From assembly GCF_036825535.1 (NCBI RefSeq), contig NZ_CP098813.1, positions 124,001 to 188,000 on the forward strand: 64,000 nt of DNA, read 5' to 3'. The DNA comes from Parasalinivibrio latis (GTDB lineage Bacteria; Pseudomonadota; Gammaproteobacteria; Enterobacterales; Vibrionaceae). The position numbers were made by a program, and so were the translations under genes. The notes beneath the pieces are model-generated. The model had not been told where the DNA came from. It was given only the letters and a program-made list of their open reading frames with translations, and searched no databases. Below are positions 8,013 through 16,916 of this stretch, in pieces; position 1 is the first letter of the stretch; every line of letters begins with the position of its first letter.

Positions 8013-8954
8013 ATGGAGCTGGAAGAGATCTACCGTCGAGACCTGAATTTACTGGTCGCATTGAAAGTATTGCTGGAAGAAAACAGCGTCAGCAAGGCAG
8101 CAGTAAGACTCAACTTGTCTCAGTCCGCGATGAGCCGTGTGCTTGGTCGCCTGCGGGAACTGTTAAAAGACCCACTTTTTACCCGCCAGGGCCATAAACT
8201 CATTCCCACTGAAAGAGCCCGGGCATTGAACGATGCACTCCATGAACCGCTGGAGGCTATGCGCAGCCTGCTGACTCCGAGCGATTTTGATCCTTTCCAT
8301 TGTGAGCAGCGGTTTCTTATTGCAACCACTGACTACGCAATGCAGACCATACTGCCATTTGCCCTGCAACGAATTTACAGTGAAGCCCCGAATATCTCAC
8401 TGGAATTCCCCCCTCTCCAACATGACCACCTTCTCAACCAGCTAACATCAGACGGCTGCGACATGGCTATTTGTCGCCCTATCGGTCCGGTTGATCCGCT
8501 GCAGCATGCCAAACTGGGAATGGTAAGCGTGTTCTGCATGCTTTCCCGACATCATCCGTTGGCGGAAAAACCTATGACACTGGAAGACTATCTGGCCTAC
8601 CCCCATGCCATGATAGCGATTAGTGACGGGGTGAAAGCTCTGATTGATGGAGCTCTGCGTGGGTACCCGGAACGTAAAATGGCGCTTCGTGCCTATCACC
8701 TGGAGGCGGCATTGGCGATTGTCGACAGCATGCCCCTGATTATTACAGTACCGGCAGACCTCGCCTACCTGGTAGCGGATAAACATGATCTCGTCATAAA
8801 GAGCCTGCCTTTCGACTTTAGGCCATTCGAATACTCACTGATCTGGCACCCGCGGTGTGAGCACTCCCCTGCTCAGGTCTGGCTTCGAACCCTGATAAAA
8901 GAAGAGTGCGGTAAGCTTATTGACAAGCGCATCCACGACATGGGTCTGGCCTGA
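8013..8954 (+). CDS. LysR-family transcriptional regulator
   Basis: The 313-residue protein begins with a winged helix-turn-helix (DLNLLVALKVLLEENSVSKA, then LNLSQSAMSRVLGRLRELL), the LysR DNA-binding domain. It continues with a type 2 periplasmic-binding-like effector domain (about 95-300), as in NahR/SyrM-like regulators. A GTG at 7959 opens the frame, but ATG 8013 gives the customary family N-terminus; neither has a strong ribosome site. It is divergent from the NanM-like gene across roughly 200 bases, the classic layout for a LysR protein and its target. The effector is unknown; a sugar linked to NanM is a guess. Confidence 0.88.
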   Translation: MELEEIYRRDLNLLVALKVLLEENSVSKAAVRLNLSQSAMSRVLGRLRELLKDPLFTRQGHKLIPTERARALNDALHEPLEAMRSLLTPSDFDPFHCEQRFLIATTDYAMQTILPFALQRIYSEAPNISLEFPPLQHDHLLNQLTSDGCDMAICRPIGPVDPLQHAKLGMVSVFCMLSRHHPLAEKPMTLEDYLAYPHAMIAISDGVKALIDGALRGYPERKMALRAYHLEAALAIVDSMPLIITVPADLAYLVADKHDLVIKSLPFDFRPFEYSLIWHPRCEHSPAQVWLRTLIKEECGKLIDKRIHDMGLA

Positions 8955-8962
8955 TTTATGAT

Positions 8963-8990
8963 GCAAAAAAGCCGGCTTTACCGCCGGCTT
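8963..8990 (-). terminator. Rho-independent terminator
   Basis: Stem AAGCCGGC (8969-8976) and GCCGGCTT (8983-8990), loop TTTACC. On the minus strand it is followed by a run of six T, so it chiefly ends the acuI gene. It may also stop the LysR transcript coming the other way. Confidence 0.85.
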
Positions 8991-9025
8991 AGATAACTGA
9001 TAATCTTTTTTGGATTTAGATTTAT

Positions 9026-10006
9026 TTAAGGCTTAATGACCACGCGACCTGTCACCTTACCGCAGGTGATAGCTTCTGCGTATTCAGGCACCTGCTCAAG
9101 CGAGATAAGCTGACAAGCCTGATCAAAATAGCTTGCCGGAAGCAGCTCAACCAACTTAGCCCACGCTTTCTGGCGCTTATCAAATGGGCAGCTTACAGAG
9201 TCAACCCCAAGCAGGCTTACATTACGCAGAATGAAAGGCATCACTGTCGTTGGAAGATCAAATCCGCCGGCAAGACCACAAGCGGCCACTGCACCGTTGT
9301 AGTCAACCTGAGCCAATACTTTTGCCAGCACTTTACTGCCTACAGTATCAACAGCCCCTGCCCAAACCTGCTTTTCCAACGGGCGCGCAGGTTCTTCAAA
9401 TTCAACACGGTCGATAATTCTGCCAGCACCCAGTGATTTTAACAGCGGGCCATTTTCTTCAACACGGCCGGTGACTGCGGCGACTTCATAACCCAGCTTG
9501 GCAAGCAGAGTCACTGCAACTGAACCTACACCACCACTTGCACCGGTTACCAAGACTTCACCCGCTCCCGGTTTAACGCCTGCATCCACCAGCGACTGGA
9601 CACACAGCATAGCCGTCAGGCCGGCTGTGCCAATTTTCATTGCGTTGATCGCTTCGAGCCCTTTTGGCAGGGGGACCAGCCAATCCGCATTCAGGCGTGC
9701 TTTCTCAGCCATACCACCCCAATGGCCTTCGCCAACACCCCAGCCGGTCAGCACAACCTGATCGCCAGCCTGGTAACGATTATCAGAAGACTCAAGAACC
9801 CGCCCTACCAGGTCAATGCCTGGCACCATTGGAAACTGACGTACAATCTTACCTTTGCCGGTAACGGCCAAACCGTCCTTGTAGTTCAGTGACGTGTAAT
9901 CAACTTCTACCAGTACATCACCTTCCGGCAGTTGGGATTCTTCCAACGTTTGGATAGAAGCCAACGTTTTTTTATCTTCCTGTTCCAGAACCAAAGCCTT
10001 AAACAT
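9026..10006 (-). CDS. acuI: Acryloyl-CoA reductase / YhdH-type quinone oxidoreductase (MDR)
   Basis: This 326-residue zinc-free medium-chain dehydrogenase/reductase matches the YhdH/AcuI family throughout. The N-terminal GroES-like part has YTSLNYKDGLAVTGKGKI and VPGIDLVGRV. The Rossmann segment VTGASGGVGSVAVTLLAKLG (about 152-171) binds NADPH. In marine bacteria AcuI reduces acryloyl-CoA to propionyl-CoA and protects against acrylate from DMSP breakdown; in E. coli the orthologue is YhdH. The start ATG at 10006 is preceded by GGAGAAAT. The gene stands alone with its own terminator, and no DMSP lyase is in the window, so a housekeeping detoxification role is the safer reading. Confidence 0.9.
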   Translation of the reverse strand: MFKALVLEQEDKKTLASIQTLEESQLPEGDVLVEVDYTSLNYKDGLAVTGKGKIVRQFPMVPGIDLVGRVLESSDNRYQAGDQVVLTGWGVGEGHWGGMAEKARLNADWLVPLPKGLEAINAMKIGTAGLTAMLCVQSLVDAGVKPGAGEVLVTGASGGVGSVAVTLLAKLGYEVAAVTGRVEENGPLLKSLGAGRIIDRVEFEEPARPLEKQVWAGAVDTVGSKVLAKVLAQVDYNGAVAACGLAGGFDLPTTVMPFILRNVSLLGVDSVSCPFDKRQKAWAKLVELLPASYFDQACQLISLEQVPEYAEAITCGKVTGRVVIKP

Positions 10007-10118
10007 GCTTATTTCTCCGCTGGTTGCGTAAAGCGATTTATTACCAAGAGTGTATCCACACTTTTTGCATGAATAAAATGAAACATTGGAATTTTATCTA
10101 TGCATAATGCGCATATTT

Positions 10119-10433
10119 CTACTTTTTGTCCTGATTTTGTTTAAAGTTCACACAACCCCGTTCAATTTCCTCGGCATCCTCCAACGCCAATAGAAGACGT
10201 CCTTTTTCATGTTGTGCAATATCACGCCAGTCACGGGATTCTATTGCCCCTTCCAACCCATACAGCAAGTTCAAACTGGCATTTAGGCTGGTACATCCGC
10301 GTATTACCCTCAGGTAGGCGCGAACTGAGCCTAATTCCTTCAGCTCTTCAAGGGTAAAGATCCCCACTTCATTCAAAGCATTGACTGATTTGGGGCCGAG
10401 GCCATAAAACACAGAATGATCGTCACGTTTCAA
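10119..10433 (-). CDS. Stand-alone TfoX C-terminal-domain protein
   Basis: This 104-residue protein corresponds to the TfoX/Sxy C-terminal domain: LGPKSVNALNEVGIFTLEEL is the helix-hairpin-helix-like opening, then LGSVRAYLRVIR and SLNLLYGLEGAIESRDWRDI. The N-terminal TfoX domain that marks the competence regulator is absent. Stand-alone C-domain proteins of about 100 residues are common in gammaproteobacteria and have no settled function. The reading frame begins at a TTG (10433); the only other in-frame choice upstream of the domain is GTG 10412. A TAA lies three codons before the TTG, so the domain was not trimmed by the start choice. Confidence 0.8.
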   Translation of the reverse strand: MKRDDHSVFYGLGPKSVNALNEVGIFTLEELKELGSVRAYLRVIRGCTSLNASLNLLYGLEGAIESRDWRDIAQHEKGRLLLALEDAEEIERGCVNFKQNQDKK

Positions 10434-10473
10434 CGGGCATTATCTCATTACAGTCATGAAGACTTAGGATAGC

Positions 10474-11448
10474 TCAGTCATGGTGGTTGTGCTGACGCCA
10501 AAACAGAGTCAGGGACCCAAAAGCATAGCGGTCGTTCCAGTCTTCTTTATAGTCCGGCACCGTGTAAATAACCGAAGCACTCACCCCCCAGCGGGGTCGG
10601 TACCAGACAACACCGGCTCCGGCCGAATACCGTTCTTTACGCAGGGAAACCGCCGATGAAGAGCCCGACAGGGTTCCCTGAACGGTCTGGTCATAAAATT
10701 GATGATGCGCCTCGGCAAAAAGGAACAGAAAATGTCCTTTACCTGATGTCAGTGAAGACGGGTCAACATATTTTCCCTTGTTATAACCCTGGGAACCGGT
10801 CAAACGCGGTAAATCGTCACTGAACCGTGCCATCACTGCCACACCAGCCTTTCGCCAGAAAGAACCGAACCGGGCATTAGCGCCAAATGTCACATCTAAC
10901 TGGTCACCATAACGGTATGCTCGTTGTTGCCATTCTGCTTCAGCATCAACCACCCAGGCGTGTGCCGTCTGGGTATCCCATCCGGCGGGTTCGGTATTAT
11001 CAAGTACATGATGGATAAACTGCTGCATCCTGTCGGCACCGGAGTTTGGCCCGGACACTCCCACATGGAAAGACATTTTCAGCGCAGTCGTCTCAGTCAA
11101 ACGGAACCCGCTGAAATCAAATGTTAACGCACCGGAATATGGACGATCTTCTGGCAGCGGGACAGCCATTCCCAGATATTGGGGCGTCCAAATCATCTGT
11201 GACAAGCCAAACTTAACGCCTTCCCAGGCACCTTCCCTATCCATTTCCAAATCTGCAGGATTGTCATACTCAAGATGGCGGTCAAACCAGTTGTTATCGG
11301 CAATGTCTACGGAAAGGAAAAAACCGCCTGTGTAGTTTTGATCGGCCCAGAAAAAACTATCGTTATCTAAGGTGGCAGAGTAGGTGGTTTGTGAGGCGTG
11401 CACCGGCTGAAAGCCGACGAAGAATAATAACAAAACTCTCAATACCAT
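10474..11448 (-). CDS. lpxR: LpxR-like outer-membrane lipid A 3'-O-deacylase
   Basis: The 324-residue product has a signal peptide (VLRVLLLFFVGFQPVHA) followed by a beta-barrel-like sequence ending in an aromatic-rich strand (GSLTLFWRQHNHHD). The N-terminal block has LDNDSFFWADQNYTGGFF and later PEDRPYSG, which are LpxR/DUF2219 hallmarks. LpxR removes the 3'-acyloxyacyl chain of lipid A in a calcium-dependent reaction at the outer membrane and can modify recognition of LPS. A GTG at 11460 also opens the frame; ATG 11448 is chosen because it leads directly into the signal peptide, but no clear ribosome site settles it. Members of DUF2219 that lack activity exist, so function is probable rather than certain. 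Confidence 0.82.
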   Translation of the reverse strand: MVLRVLLLFFVGFQPVHASQTTYSATLDNDSFFWADQNYTGGFFLSVDIADNNWFDRHLEYDNPADLEMDREGAWEGVKFGLSQMIWTPQYLGMAVPLPEDRPYSGALTFDFSGFRLTETTALKMSFHVGVSGPNSGADRMQQFIHHVLDNTEPAGWDTQTAHAWVVDAEAEWQQRAYRYGDQLDVTFGANARFGSFWRKAGVAVMARFSDDLPRLTGSQGYNKGKYVDPSSLTSGKGHFLFLFAEAHHQFYDQTVQGTLSGSSSAVSLRKERYSAGAGVVWYRPRWGVSASVIYTVPDYKEDWNDRYAFGSLTLFWRQHNHHD

Positions 11449-11591
11449 AGGCACTAACACTCGTGAACATATGTCTATTAGTGAGTATAGTCACGGTATG
11501 TGAGTGCCGCAGGATCACTCTGTAAAATAAGTAATTTTTAAAACAACAGCCAACCGGCCTTAAACGGGCAACTGCAAGTTATCGCTATAAC

Positions 11592-12200
11592 CTACCAGTC
11601 AAGCAACCCCGCATACTGTTCAATTTCAAAGTTACCTTCAGGATTTTTCACGACAATGGTGTGAGAGCAGTTTTCTACCATTGGGGGATGCCAGAATTCT
11701 CGCAGGCTGAGACCTTGGATATGGCTGAGAAATGCTTTTATAAATGCACAGTGAGTTACAACTAGCACATCTTCACCGGGATGTTTTTCTGCAATGGAAT
11801 TAAGCGATTGCCAGGCTCGGGCGATTAACTGTTCAAAGCTTTCCCCACCGCGGGCAACAAACATTTCCGGTCTTTCAAAAAAGTCTTCCATCACACCGGG
11901 TGACTCAGTGTTAATGTCATCCACCAGACGCCCTTCATACTCACCAAGGGCTATTTCCATCAGGCTGGTATCATGAATTGCAGAGATGTCCCGGTTTTTA
12001 AGAATAATCTCAGCGGTTTCCACCGCGCGGCCACTGCTGCTGGTGTAAGCGGCGCTGAAGCTGAATTTGTCGAGTTTTTGGCAAGCTCTGTTCGCCTGTT
12101 CCTTACCTTTTTCAGTCAGGGGAGAATTTTCCCGCCCCTGCATTCTGTGCTCAAGGTTCCAAACTGTCTGACCGTGCCTAACAATGTGTAATCTCGCCAC
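11592..12200 (-). CDS. Histidine phosphatase (phosphoglycerate mutase-like)
   Basis: The 202-residue protein starts with LHIVRHGQTVWN, the RHG motif whose His becomes phosphorylated. It has SSSGRAVETAEIIL and, near the C-terminus, VTHCAFIKAFL, which provides the second catalytic His. Cofactor-independent broad phosphatases and alpha-ribazole phosphatases (CobC) share this architecture, and the substrate cannot be told from sequence. The start is GTG 12200, preceded by AAGGA at seven bases. It is cytosolic, single, and its promoter region faces the divergent response-regulator gene. Confidence 0.85.
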   Translation of the reverse strand: MARLHIVRHGQTVWNLEHRMQGRENSPLTEKGKEQANRACQKLDKFSFSAAYTSSSGRAVETAEIILKNRDISAIHDTSLMEIALGEYEGRLVDDINTESPGVMEDFFERPEMFVARGGESFEQLIARAWQSLNSIAEKHPGEDVLVVTHCAFIKAFLSHIQGLSLREFWHPPMVENCSHTIVVKNPEGNFEIEQYAGLLDW

Positions 12201-12385
12201 TTTCTTATCCTTGCTGACTGATTTCCCATCTCAATGTAACACCTAAAAAACGCCCTGCACACGTTGAAAAACATTAAATTGTTTCCATTTTTATTGTATT
12301 TACCGGAAGTTTACATATGGTTAAAAATAAATTGGTTTTCGGTTAATTTTCTTTTTTGAATTGTTCAGGCATCAGGGAGTCGTCG

Positions 12386-13108
12386 ATGAATGAAAAACAG
12401 CCCCCCCATATTGTCGTCGTAGATGACGAGGAAGATATCCGGGATGTGCTGGAGGATATTCTTGTTCAGCAGGGGTACCGGGTTACTTCACTTTCCAGCA
12501 GTACAGGGCTGCAGGATTGCCTTCCGGCAGATATTGTAGTGCTCGACCTCAGGTTGAACGGTGAGGACGGTTTGCAGATCGCCCGAAACCTTCGTCACAA
12601 CAGTGACATGCCCATCATGATGCTGACAGGCAAAGGTGACGAAACCGACCGCATCGTCGGACTGGAAGTCGCAGCAGATGACTACATGATGAAGCCATTT
12701 AACCTCAGGGAATTTACCGCCCGTATCAATGCCCTGCTTCGCCGTCGGCCACAGGAAAAGGTCAAAATCACCCCTGATGAAATCCTCTACCGCTTTGACA
12801 GTTGGGAACTAAACACAACCCGGCGCGAACTGAGGGGAGAAAACAATAAGCCCATATCCCTGACCTACGGGGAATTTTCACTCCTTGAGGCGCTCATTAC
12901 CGCACCTCGCCGGGTTTTATCCAGGGAACAGTTGATGGAAAAAACCCATGGTTATGATTCCGACAGCCTCGATCGGACGATTGATGTATTGGTGCTGCGT
13001 CTTCGCCGCAAAATAGAGCGGAACCCCAAGCTTCCATCACTGATAAAAACTGAACGTGGGATCGGCTATGTTCTTGACTGCGATGTCCACCGGGTAGAAG
13101 GGCGTTAG
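12386..13108 (+). CDS. OmpR-family response regulator
   Basis: The 240-residue protein has an N-terminal receiver domain with the acidic pocket VVDDEEDIRDVL, the phospho-acceptor Asp in VVLDLRLNGEDG, Thr in MLTGKGDE and Lys in DDYMMKPF. Its C-terminal winged-helix DNA-binding domain (about 140-235) ends in the recognition stretch SLDRTIDVLVLRLRRKIE. It resembles TorR/ArcA/OmpR-type regulators. The frame opens at TTG 12356, but ATG 12386 follows GGGAG by six bases. The hybrid kinase gene begins nine bases downstream, so the two form one operon and a cognate pair. The FrcB operon 2.7 kb downstream is the most likely target. Confidence 0.92.
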   Translation: MNEKQPPHIVVVDDEEDIRDVLEDILVQQGYRVTSLSSSTGLQDCLPADIVVLDLRLNGEDGLQIARNLRHNSDMPIMMLTGKGDETDRIVGLEVAADDYMMKPFNLREFTARINALLRRRPQEKVKITPDEILYRFDSWELNTTRRELRGENNKPISLTYGEFSLLEALITAPRRVLSREQLMEKTHGYDSDSLDRTIDVLVLRLRRKIERNPKLPSLIKTERGIGYVLDCDVHRVEGR

Positions 13109-13116
13109 GTTACACC

Positions 13117-15666
13117 GTGATCACCACAATCCGCAGCAAGCTTACCCTGGCAATATCAACCCTGTTGGCACTCACCATAATGCTGACGGTGGTTGCCCTC
13201 ACCACCCTTTGGGAGAACCAGCGCATTCTGGATGATGTTGCCGGGGAAACACTGGATGACATCAACACAGCCCTGAGCCTTTCTGAGAGCGTTGCCCAAA
13301 TAGCAGCGATGGCGCCTTATGCAGCCGACGCAGCCCGGCCATTCCAGATACAAAATGAAAAACAGCGCCTGCAAGAGCGTATCGACGAGTTGCAAGCAAC
13401 TACCCGGAAGTTACACGACCAAAATGTCGCTACAGAGCTTAACCGACGGGTTCAGGCGGTGGAAAAAGCCATTACGCGGCTGCTTTCAAACGTCGAGCGG
13501 GAACTGTTTATCCGTGAAGATTTAATGGCAGAGCAATTTGCACTGGACCCCATCAGCAACCTTCCTGCCGGGGATCGCTTCTTTAAGGCGTTTTCCCAGG
13601 ATCCGGTCTCATTGCCCGATGGCTGGATTAATGAGATCGAAGTGCTGCTTAAAGAGAGCCAGACCCAGACAAAGGAAATATCTGTGGTATTGGCTTTTTT
13701 GAAAAGAGCCCAGCTACAAATTCGAGATCTGAGAGCTGAAAATGCTTTTTACCTGTCATCAGTCCGCGCGCAGTCAGACCAAATGGCTGACTACGTCCAT
13801 TCCGTTGTCGAACAGCAGCAAACGGCTTTGTTAGCGCAGAAACATCAGGGACAGGCTGCGATAAAGCGTGTTTCCGCTATCTCACTGATTATTATGTTGT
13901 TTATTGGGGGCGGCGCCCTTTACCTGCACAAATTCAATTCCCGGCTTACCAAAGATTTATCCATGGTTACCGATGAGATGCTCAGGCTTGCCCGTGGGGA
14001 AGAAAACGTGGTGCCGGCGTCTATTCCACGCAATGATGAAATCGGCATACTGGCCCGAGCCTTCAGTGCCTTTCAACGAAATGCAGTGGAAAAACAAAGG
14101 ATCACACGGGATTTGCGTGAACAAAAGGATCTGCTTGAAGCCATTTTTAACCATATGCAAGATGGCCTCAGCGTTTTTGATGCAAACCAGCGTCTTATTG
14201 CGTGGAACAAACATTACCTTGACCTGTTGAACCTGGATAAAACGGAAGTTTATATCGGACAGCACATTGATGAAGTGCAGTCTCTTATCAGCCGGGTTCC
14301 TTCACATACTCACTCACTGACCCAGCAACCGCTTGAACAAACGGCGATGAACCAGGTACGGCAAACTGAATCTGCGGTTTTTGAACGGTATTTCGAAGAT
14401 GGACGGATTATTGAGTTTCGCAGCCGCCCCATGCCAACCGGGGGGTTTGTGACCCTTTACAGTGACCTGGGCGAAAAGAAAGAGATTGAGAACCAACTCC
14501 AACAGGCACAGAAAATGGAAAACCTCGGGCAGCTCACCGGCGGTATCGCCCACGACTTCAACAACCTGCTTTCTGCCCTGACGGGTAACCTTGAACTTAT
14601 GGAACTTTCCGGAAACCTTGATGAAAAAAGCCGCCGTTACCTGACCCGAGCACTGACAGTCTCAGAAAAAGGTTCCCACCTGGTCCAGCGATTACTGGCT
14701 TTCAGCAGGAGACAAAACCTCTCCCCTGAAAAGGTCGAGTTGGATGCACTGATCAGCGAAATGGAAGATTTAATCACCTACAGTACCCCAAAAGGCATTC
14801 GGCTTAATTTCGACCTGCAAAGTACCTCTGACAGACATAGTGCACAACATCTGGACAGTACTCGTGGAATGGCATATGTCGACCAGTCTCAACTGGAAAA
14901 CGCCCTGCTGAACCTTACCCTTAACGCAGCCAATGCGCTGGCTGAAAAATCCCGCACAGCCGCGCCAGGCTGGCAGGGTTCCCTTACTATCAGTACACGT
15001 CATTGCTGCCTGCCACAAATTCACTATGACGCTCTGGCGATCGAGGTTGCAGACAACGGCATTGGAATGTCCCCTGACGTAAAAAGCAGGGCAACAGAGC
15101 CTTTTTTCAGTACCCGGGAAACAGGTAAAGGCAGTGGACTTGGCCTCAGTATGGTATATGGGTTTGTGCAGCAATCTGGCGGGGATTTAATCATAGATTC
15201 ACAGCCAGGTAGTGGCACCACGGTGACAGTGATCCTGCCTACCCCACCTCAAACTGCACCGACAGTATCAGAAGCCATGTCACCTTCAGTACCGGGACAC
15301 AATACCAATCTGCCTGCTACCTTGCTCCTCGTGGAAGACGACGATGACGTTGCCGATCCGCTGATGGCACTGCTTACTCAATTGAATGTTTCTGTTTCAC
15401 GGGTAAAGGGAGCTGACGAAGCACTCGCTGTACTGACTGATTTCCCAGCTGAGTATGTGCTTTCGGATATCAATCTCGGTAGTCGCCACACTGGCGTTTG
15501 GCTTTATAAGCAACTCGCTTTGCGCTATCCGGACTTACCCGTCACTTTGATGTCGGGGATGCCTAAAGAAACACTTATCGCCGATTTTGGTTTCCAGACC
15601 CAGTGGCCATTGCTCACCAAACCGGTTACCCACCCTGTATTGTTACAAGTTCTTCGCTCTAGATAA
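13117..15666 (+). CDS. TorS-like hybrid sensor histidine kinase
   Basis: This 849-residue protein has a transmembrane helix near 10-30, an all-helical periplasmic region (about 31-250), and a second helix (251-272). These are followed by HAMP (273-330), a PAS domain (about 335-455), a HisKA domain with His479 in GGIAHDFNNLLSALTGNLEL, and an HATPase domain with LNLTLNAANALAEK, VADNGIGMS and GSGLGLS. A C-terminal receiver has Asp784 in VLSDINLG and Lys835 in LTKPV. Unlike TorS it has no HPt domain, and the HDFNN motif is the FixL-like subtype. The periplasmic part resembles the TorS sensor, which reads signals through a binding protein, TorT. The start is GTG 13117 with a weak ribosome site. 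Co-transcribed with the response regulator. Confidence 0.9.
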   Translation: MITTIRSKLTLAISTLLALTIMLTVVALTTLWENQRILDDVAGETLDDINTALSLSESVAQIAAMAPYAADAARPFQIQNEKQRLQERIDELQATTRKLHDQNVATELNRRVQAVEKAITRLLSNVERELFIREDLMAEQFALDPISNLPAGDRFFKAFSQDPVSLPDGWINEIEVLLKESQTQTKEISVVLAFLKRAQLQIRDLRAENAFYLSSVRAQSDQMADYVHSVVEQQQTALLAQKHQGQAAIKRVSAISLIIMLFIGGGALYLHKFNSRLTKDLSMVTDEMLRLARGEENVVPASIPRNDEIGILARAFSAFQRNAVEKQRITRDLREQKDLLEAIFNHMQDGLSVFDANQRLIAWNKHYLDLLNLDKTEVYIGQHIDEVQSLISRVPSHTHSLTQQPLEQTAMNQVRQTESAVFERYFEDGRIIEFRSRPMPTGGFVTLYSDLGEKKEIENQLQQAQKMENLGQLTGGIAHDFNNLLSALTGNLELMELSGNLDEKSRRYLTRALTVSEKGSHLVQRLLAFSRRQNLSPEKVELDALISEMEDLITYSTPKGIRLNFDLQSTSDRHSAQHLDSTRGMAYVDQSQLENALLNLTLNAANALAEKSRTAAPGWQGSLTISTRHCCLPQIHYDALAIEVADNGIGMSPDVKSRATEPFFSTRETGKGSGLGLSMVYGFVQQSGGDLIIDSQPGSGTTVTVILPTPPQTAPTVSEAMSPSVPGHNTNLPATLLLVEDDDDVADPLMALLTQLNVSVSRVKGADEALAVLTDFPAEYVLSDINLGSRHTGVWLYKQLALRYPDLPVTLMSGMPKETLIADFGFQTQWPLLTKPVTHPVLLQVLRSR

Positions 15667-15702
15667 TCCTTTCACTTCAGTTACATGGCGCTAATGTTTC
15701 AA

Positions 15703-15734
15703 TTGTTAACAAGAAAAATTCCGGTTTGAAACCG
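15703..15734 (+). promoter_or_regulatory. Candidate operator palindromes before frcB
   Basis: Two palindromes lie in the gap between the kinase and frcB: TTGTTAACAA (15703-15712) and CGGTTTGAAACCG (15722-15734). They are about 90-120 bases before the frcB start. Binding by the adjacent response regulator or another regulator is inference. Confidence 0.35.
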
Positions 15735-15822
15735 TTCATTCGTTTTCCTCTGCCAAGTTCTTTCAAAGGCAACGCCTTGTACGTACGTGGAACTCTGACT
15801 TCAAAGGGAACAGGAGAAAACA

Positions 15823-16845
15823 ATGAAATCCATTTTGAAAAAAACTGCTCTGGCAGCCATGTTAGCCACCCTACCTCTCAGCCAGGCAGCAGCGGAAGAC
15901 GTCCTTATCGGCTTGATCACTAAAACCAATACCAACCCGTTTTTTGTGAAGATGAAAGAGGGCGCTGAAGCCAAGGCGACTGAACTCGGCGCTAAGCTGA
16001 GCTCTTTTGCAGGCCGATTTGACGGTGATACCGATTCACAGGTACAGGCGATAGAAAATCTGGTTGCCGCTGGTGCCAAAGGTATCCTGATAACACCAAG
16101 TGACCCACAAGCTTTGGCTCCTGTGGTTAAACGCGCGCGTGATGCCGGCGTTCTTGTTATCGCTTTGGATACGCCGTTCTCTCCAGCCAATGTTGCCGAT
16201 GCCACCTTCGCTACCGACAACTTCAAGGCTGGCGTGCTTATCGGAAAATGGGCAAAAGCCAAGATGGGCGATGGCGCAAAAGACGCCAAGATTGCCCTGC
16301 TTGATCTAAGCACCGCCAATATCACTGTAGATGTCATGCGCGATCAGGGCTTCCTTACCGGATTCGGTATCGATGTAGGCAACCCAAATATCAACCGCGA
16401 TGAAAATGACCCTCGAATTGTAGGCAACGATGTCACACAGGGCTCTGAAGAGGGTGGCCGTCGTGCGATGGAAAACCTGCTCCAGAAAAACCCTGATATC
16501 AACCTTGTTTACACCATCAATGAACCCGCCGCCGCAGGTGCGTATGAAGCCCTTAAAGCGGTTGGGAAAGAAAAAGATGTCCTGATTGTGTCAGTAGACG
16601 GCGGTTGCCCGGGAGTTGAGAACGTGAAAGCCGGTGTTATCGGTGCAACGTCAATGCAGTTCCCACTGAGCATGGCATCCCTCGGTGTGGAGGCCGTTGT
16701 TGAATACTCCAAGTCCGGTGTAAAACCAGGCGCAACACCAGGAAAATCATTCTTTGATACCGGTGTAGAACTTATCACTGACCAGCCAGCAGAAGGTGTT
16801 CCTTCGACCAATTCTACCACTGGCATGGGTAAGTGCTGGGGTTAA
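15823..16845 (+). CDS. frcB: FrcB-like sugar ABC transporter periplasmic binding protein
   Basis: The 340-residue protein begins with a Sec signal peptide (MKSILKKTALAAMLATLPLS, cut near AAA-ED) and is a Peripl_BP_4 (RbsB-type) binding protein. LITKTNTNPFFVKMKEGAE, FAGRFDGDTDSQVQAIENL, IVGNDVTQGSEEGGRRAMEN, YTINEPAAAGAYEAL and VSVDGGCPGVENV follow the rhizobial fructose-binding FrcB closely. The rhizobial Frc system carries fructose, mannose and ribose. The ribosome site GGAGAAAAC precedes the ATG. A stem-loop after the stop probably raises frcB expression over the permease. Fructose is the best guess for the ligand, but the nearby nucleoside hydrolase makes ribose possible. Confidence 0.88.
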   Translation: MKSILKKTALAAMLATLPLSQAAAEDVLIGLITKTNTNPFFVKMKEGAEAKATELGAKLSSFAGRFDGDTDSQVQAIENLVAAGAKGILITPSDPQALAPVVKRARDAGVLVIALDTPFSPANVADATFATDNFKAGVLIGKWAKAKMGDGAKDAKIALLDLSTANITVDVMRDQGFLTGFGIDVGNPNINRDENDPRIVGNDVTQGSEEGGRRAMENLLQKNPDINLVYTINEPAAAGAYEALKAVGKEKDVLIVSVDGGCPGVENVKAGVIGATSMQFPLSMASLGVEAVVEYSKSGVKPGATPGKSFFDTGVELITDQPAEGVPSTNSTTGMGKCWG

Positions 16846-16864
16846 CTCCCGTTTAAACTGTCTC

Positions 16865-16896
16865 AGGCTGTGCCAACCGGCACAGCCTCTGTTTTA
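16865..16896 (+). terminator. Intercistronic stem-loop between frcB and frcC
   Basis: AGGCTGTGCC (16865-16874) pairs perfectly with GGCACAGCCT (16879-16888) around AACC, followed by CTGTTTTATT. Such hairpins after a binding-protein gene act as partial terminators or RNA stabilisers and allow more binding protein than permease to be made. Confidence 0.75.
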
Positions 16897-16916
16897 TTTA
16901 CCGGATACTCGCTGAT

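Noticed and set aside
10119..10433. Competence regulator TfoX/Sxy
   Set aside because: Only the C-terminal domain is present; a stop lies just before the frame, so no N-terminal domain can be recovered from the same frame.
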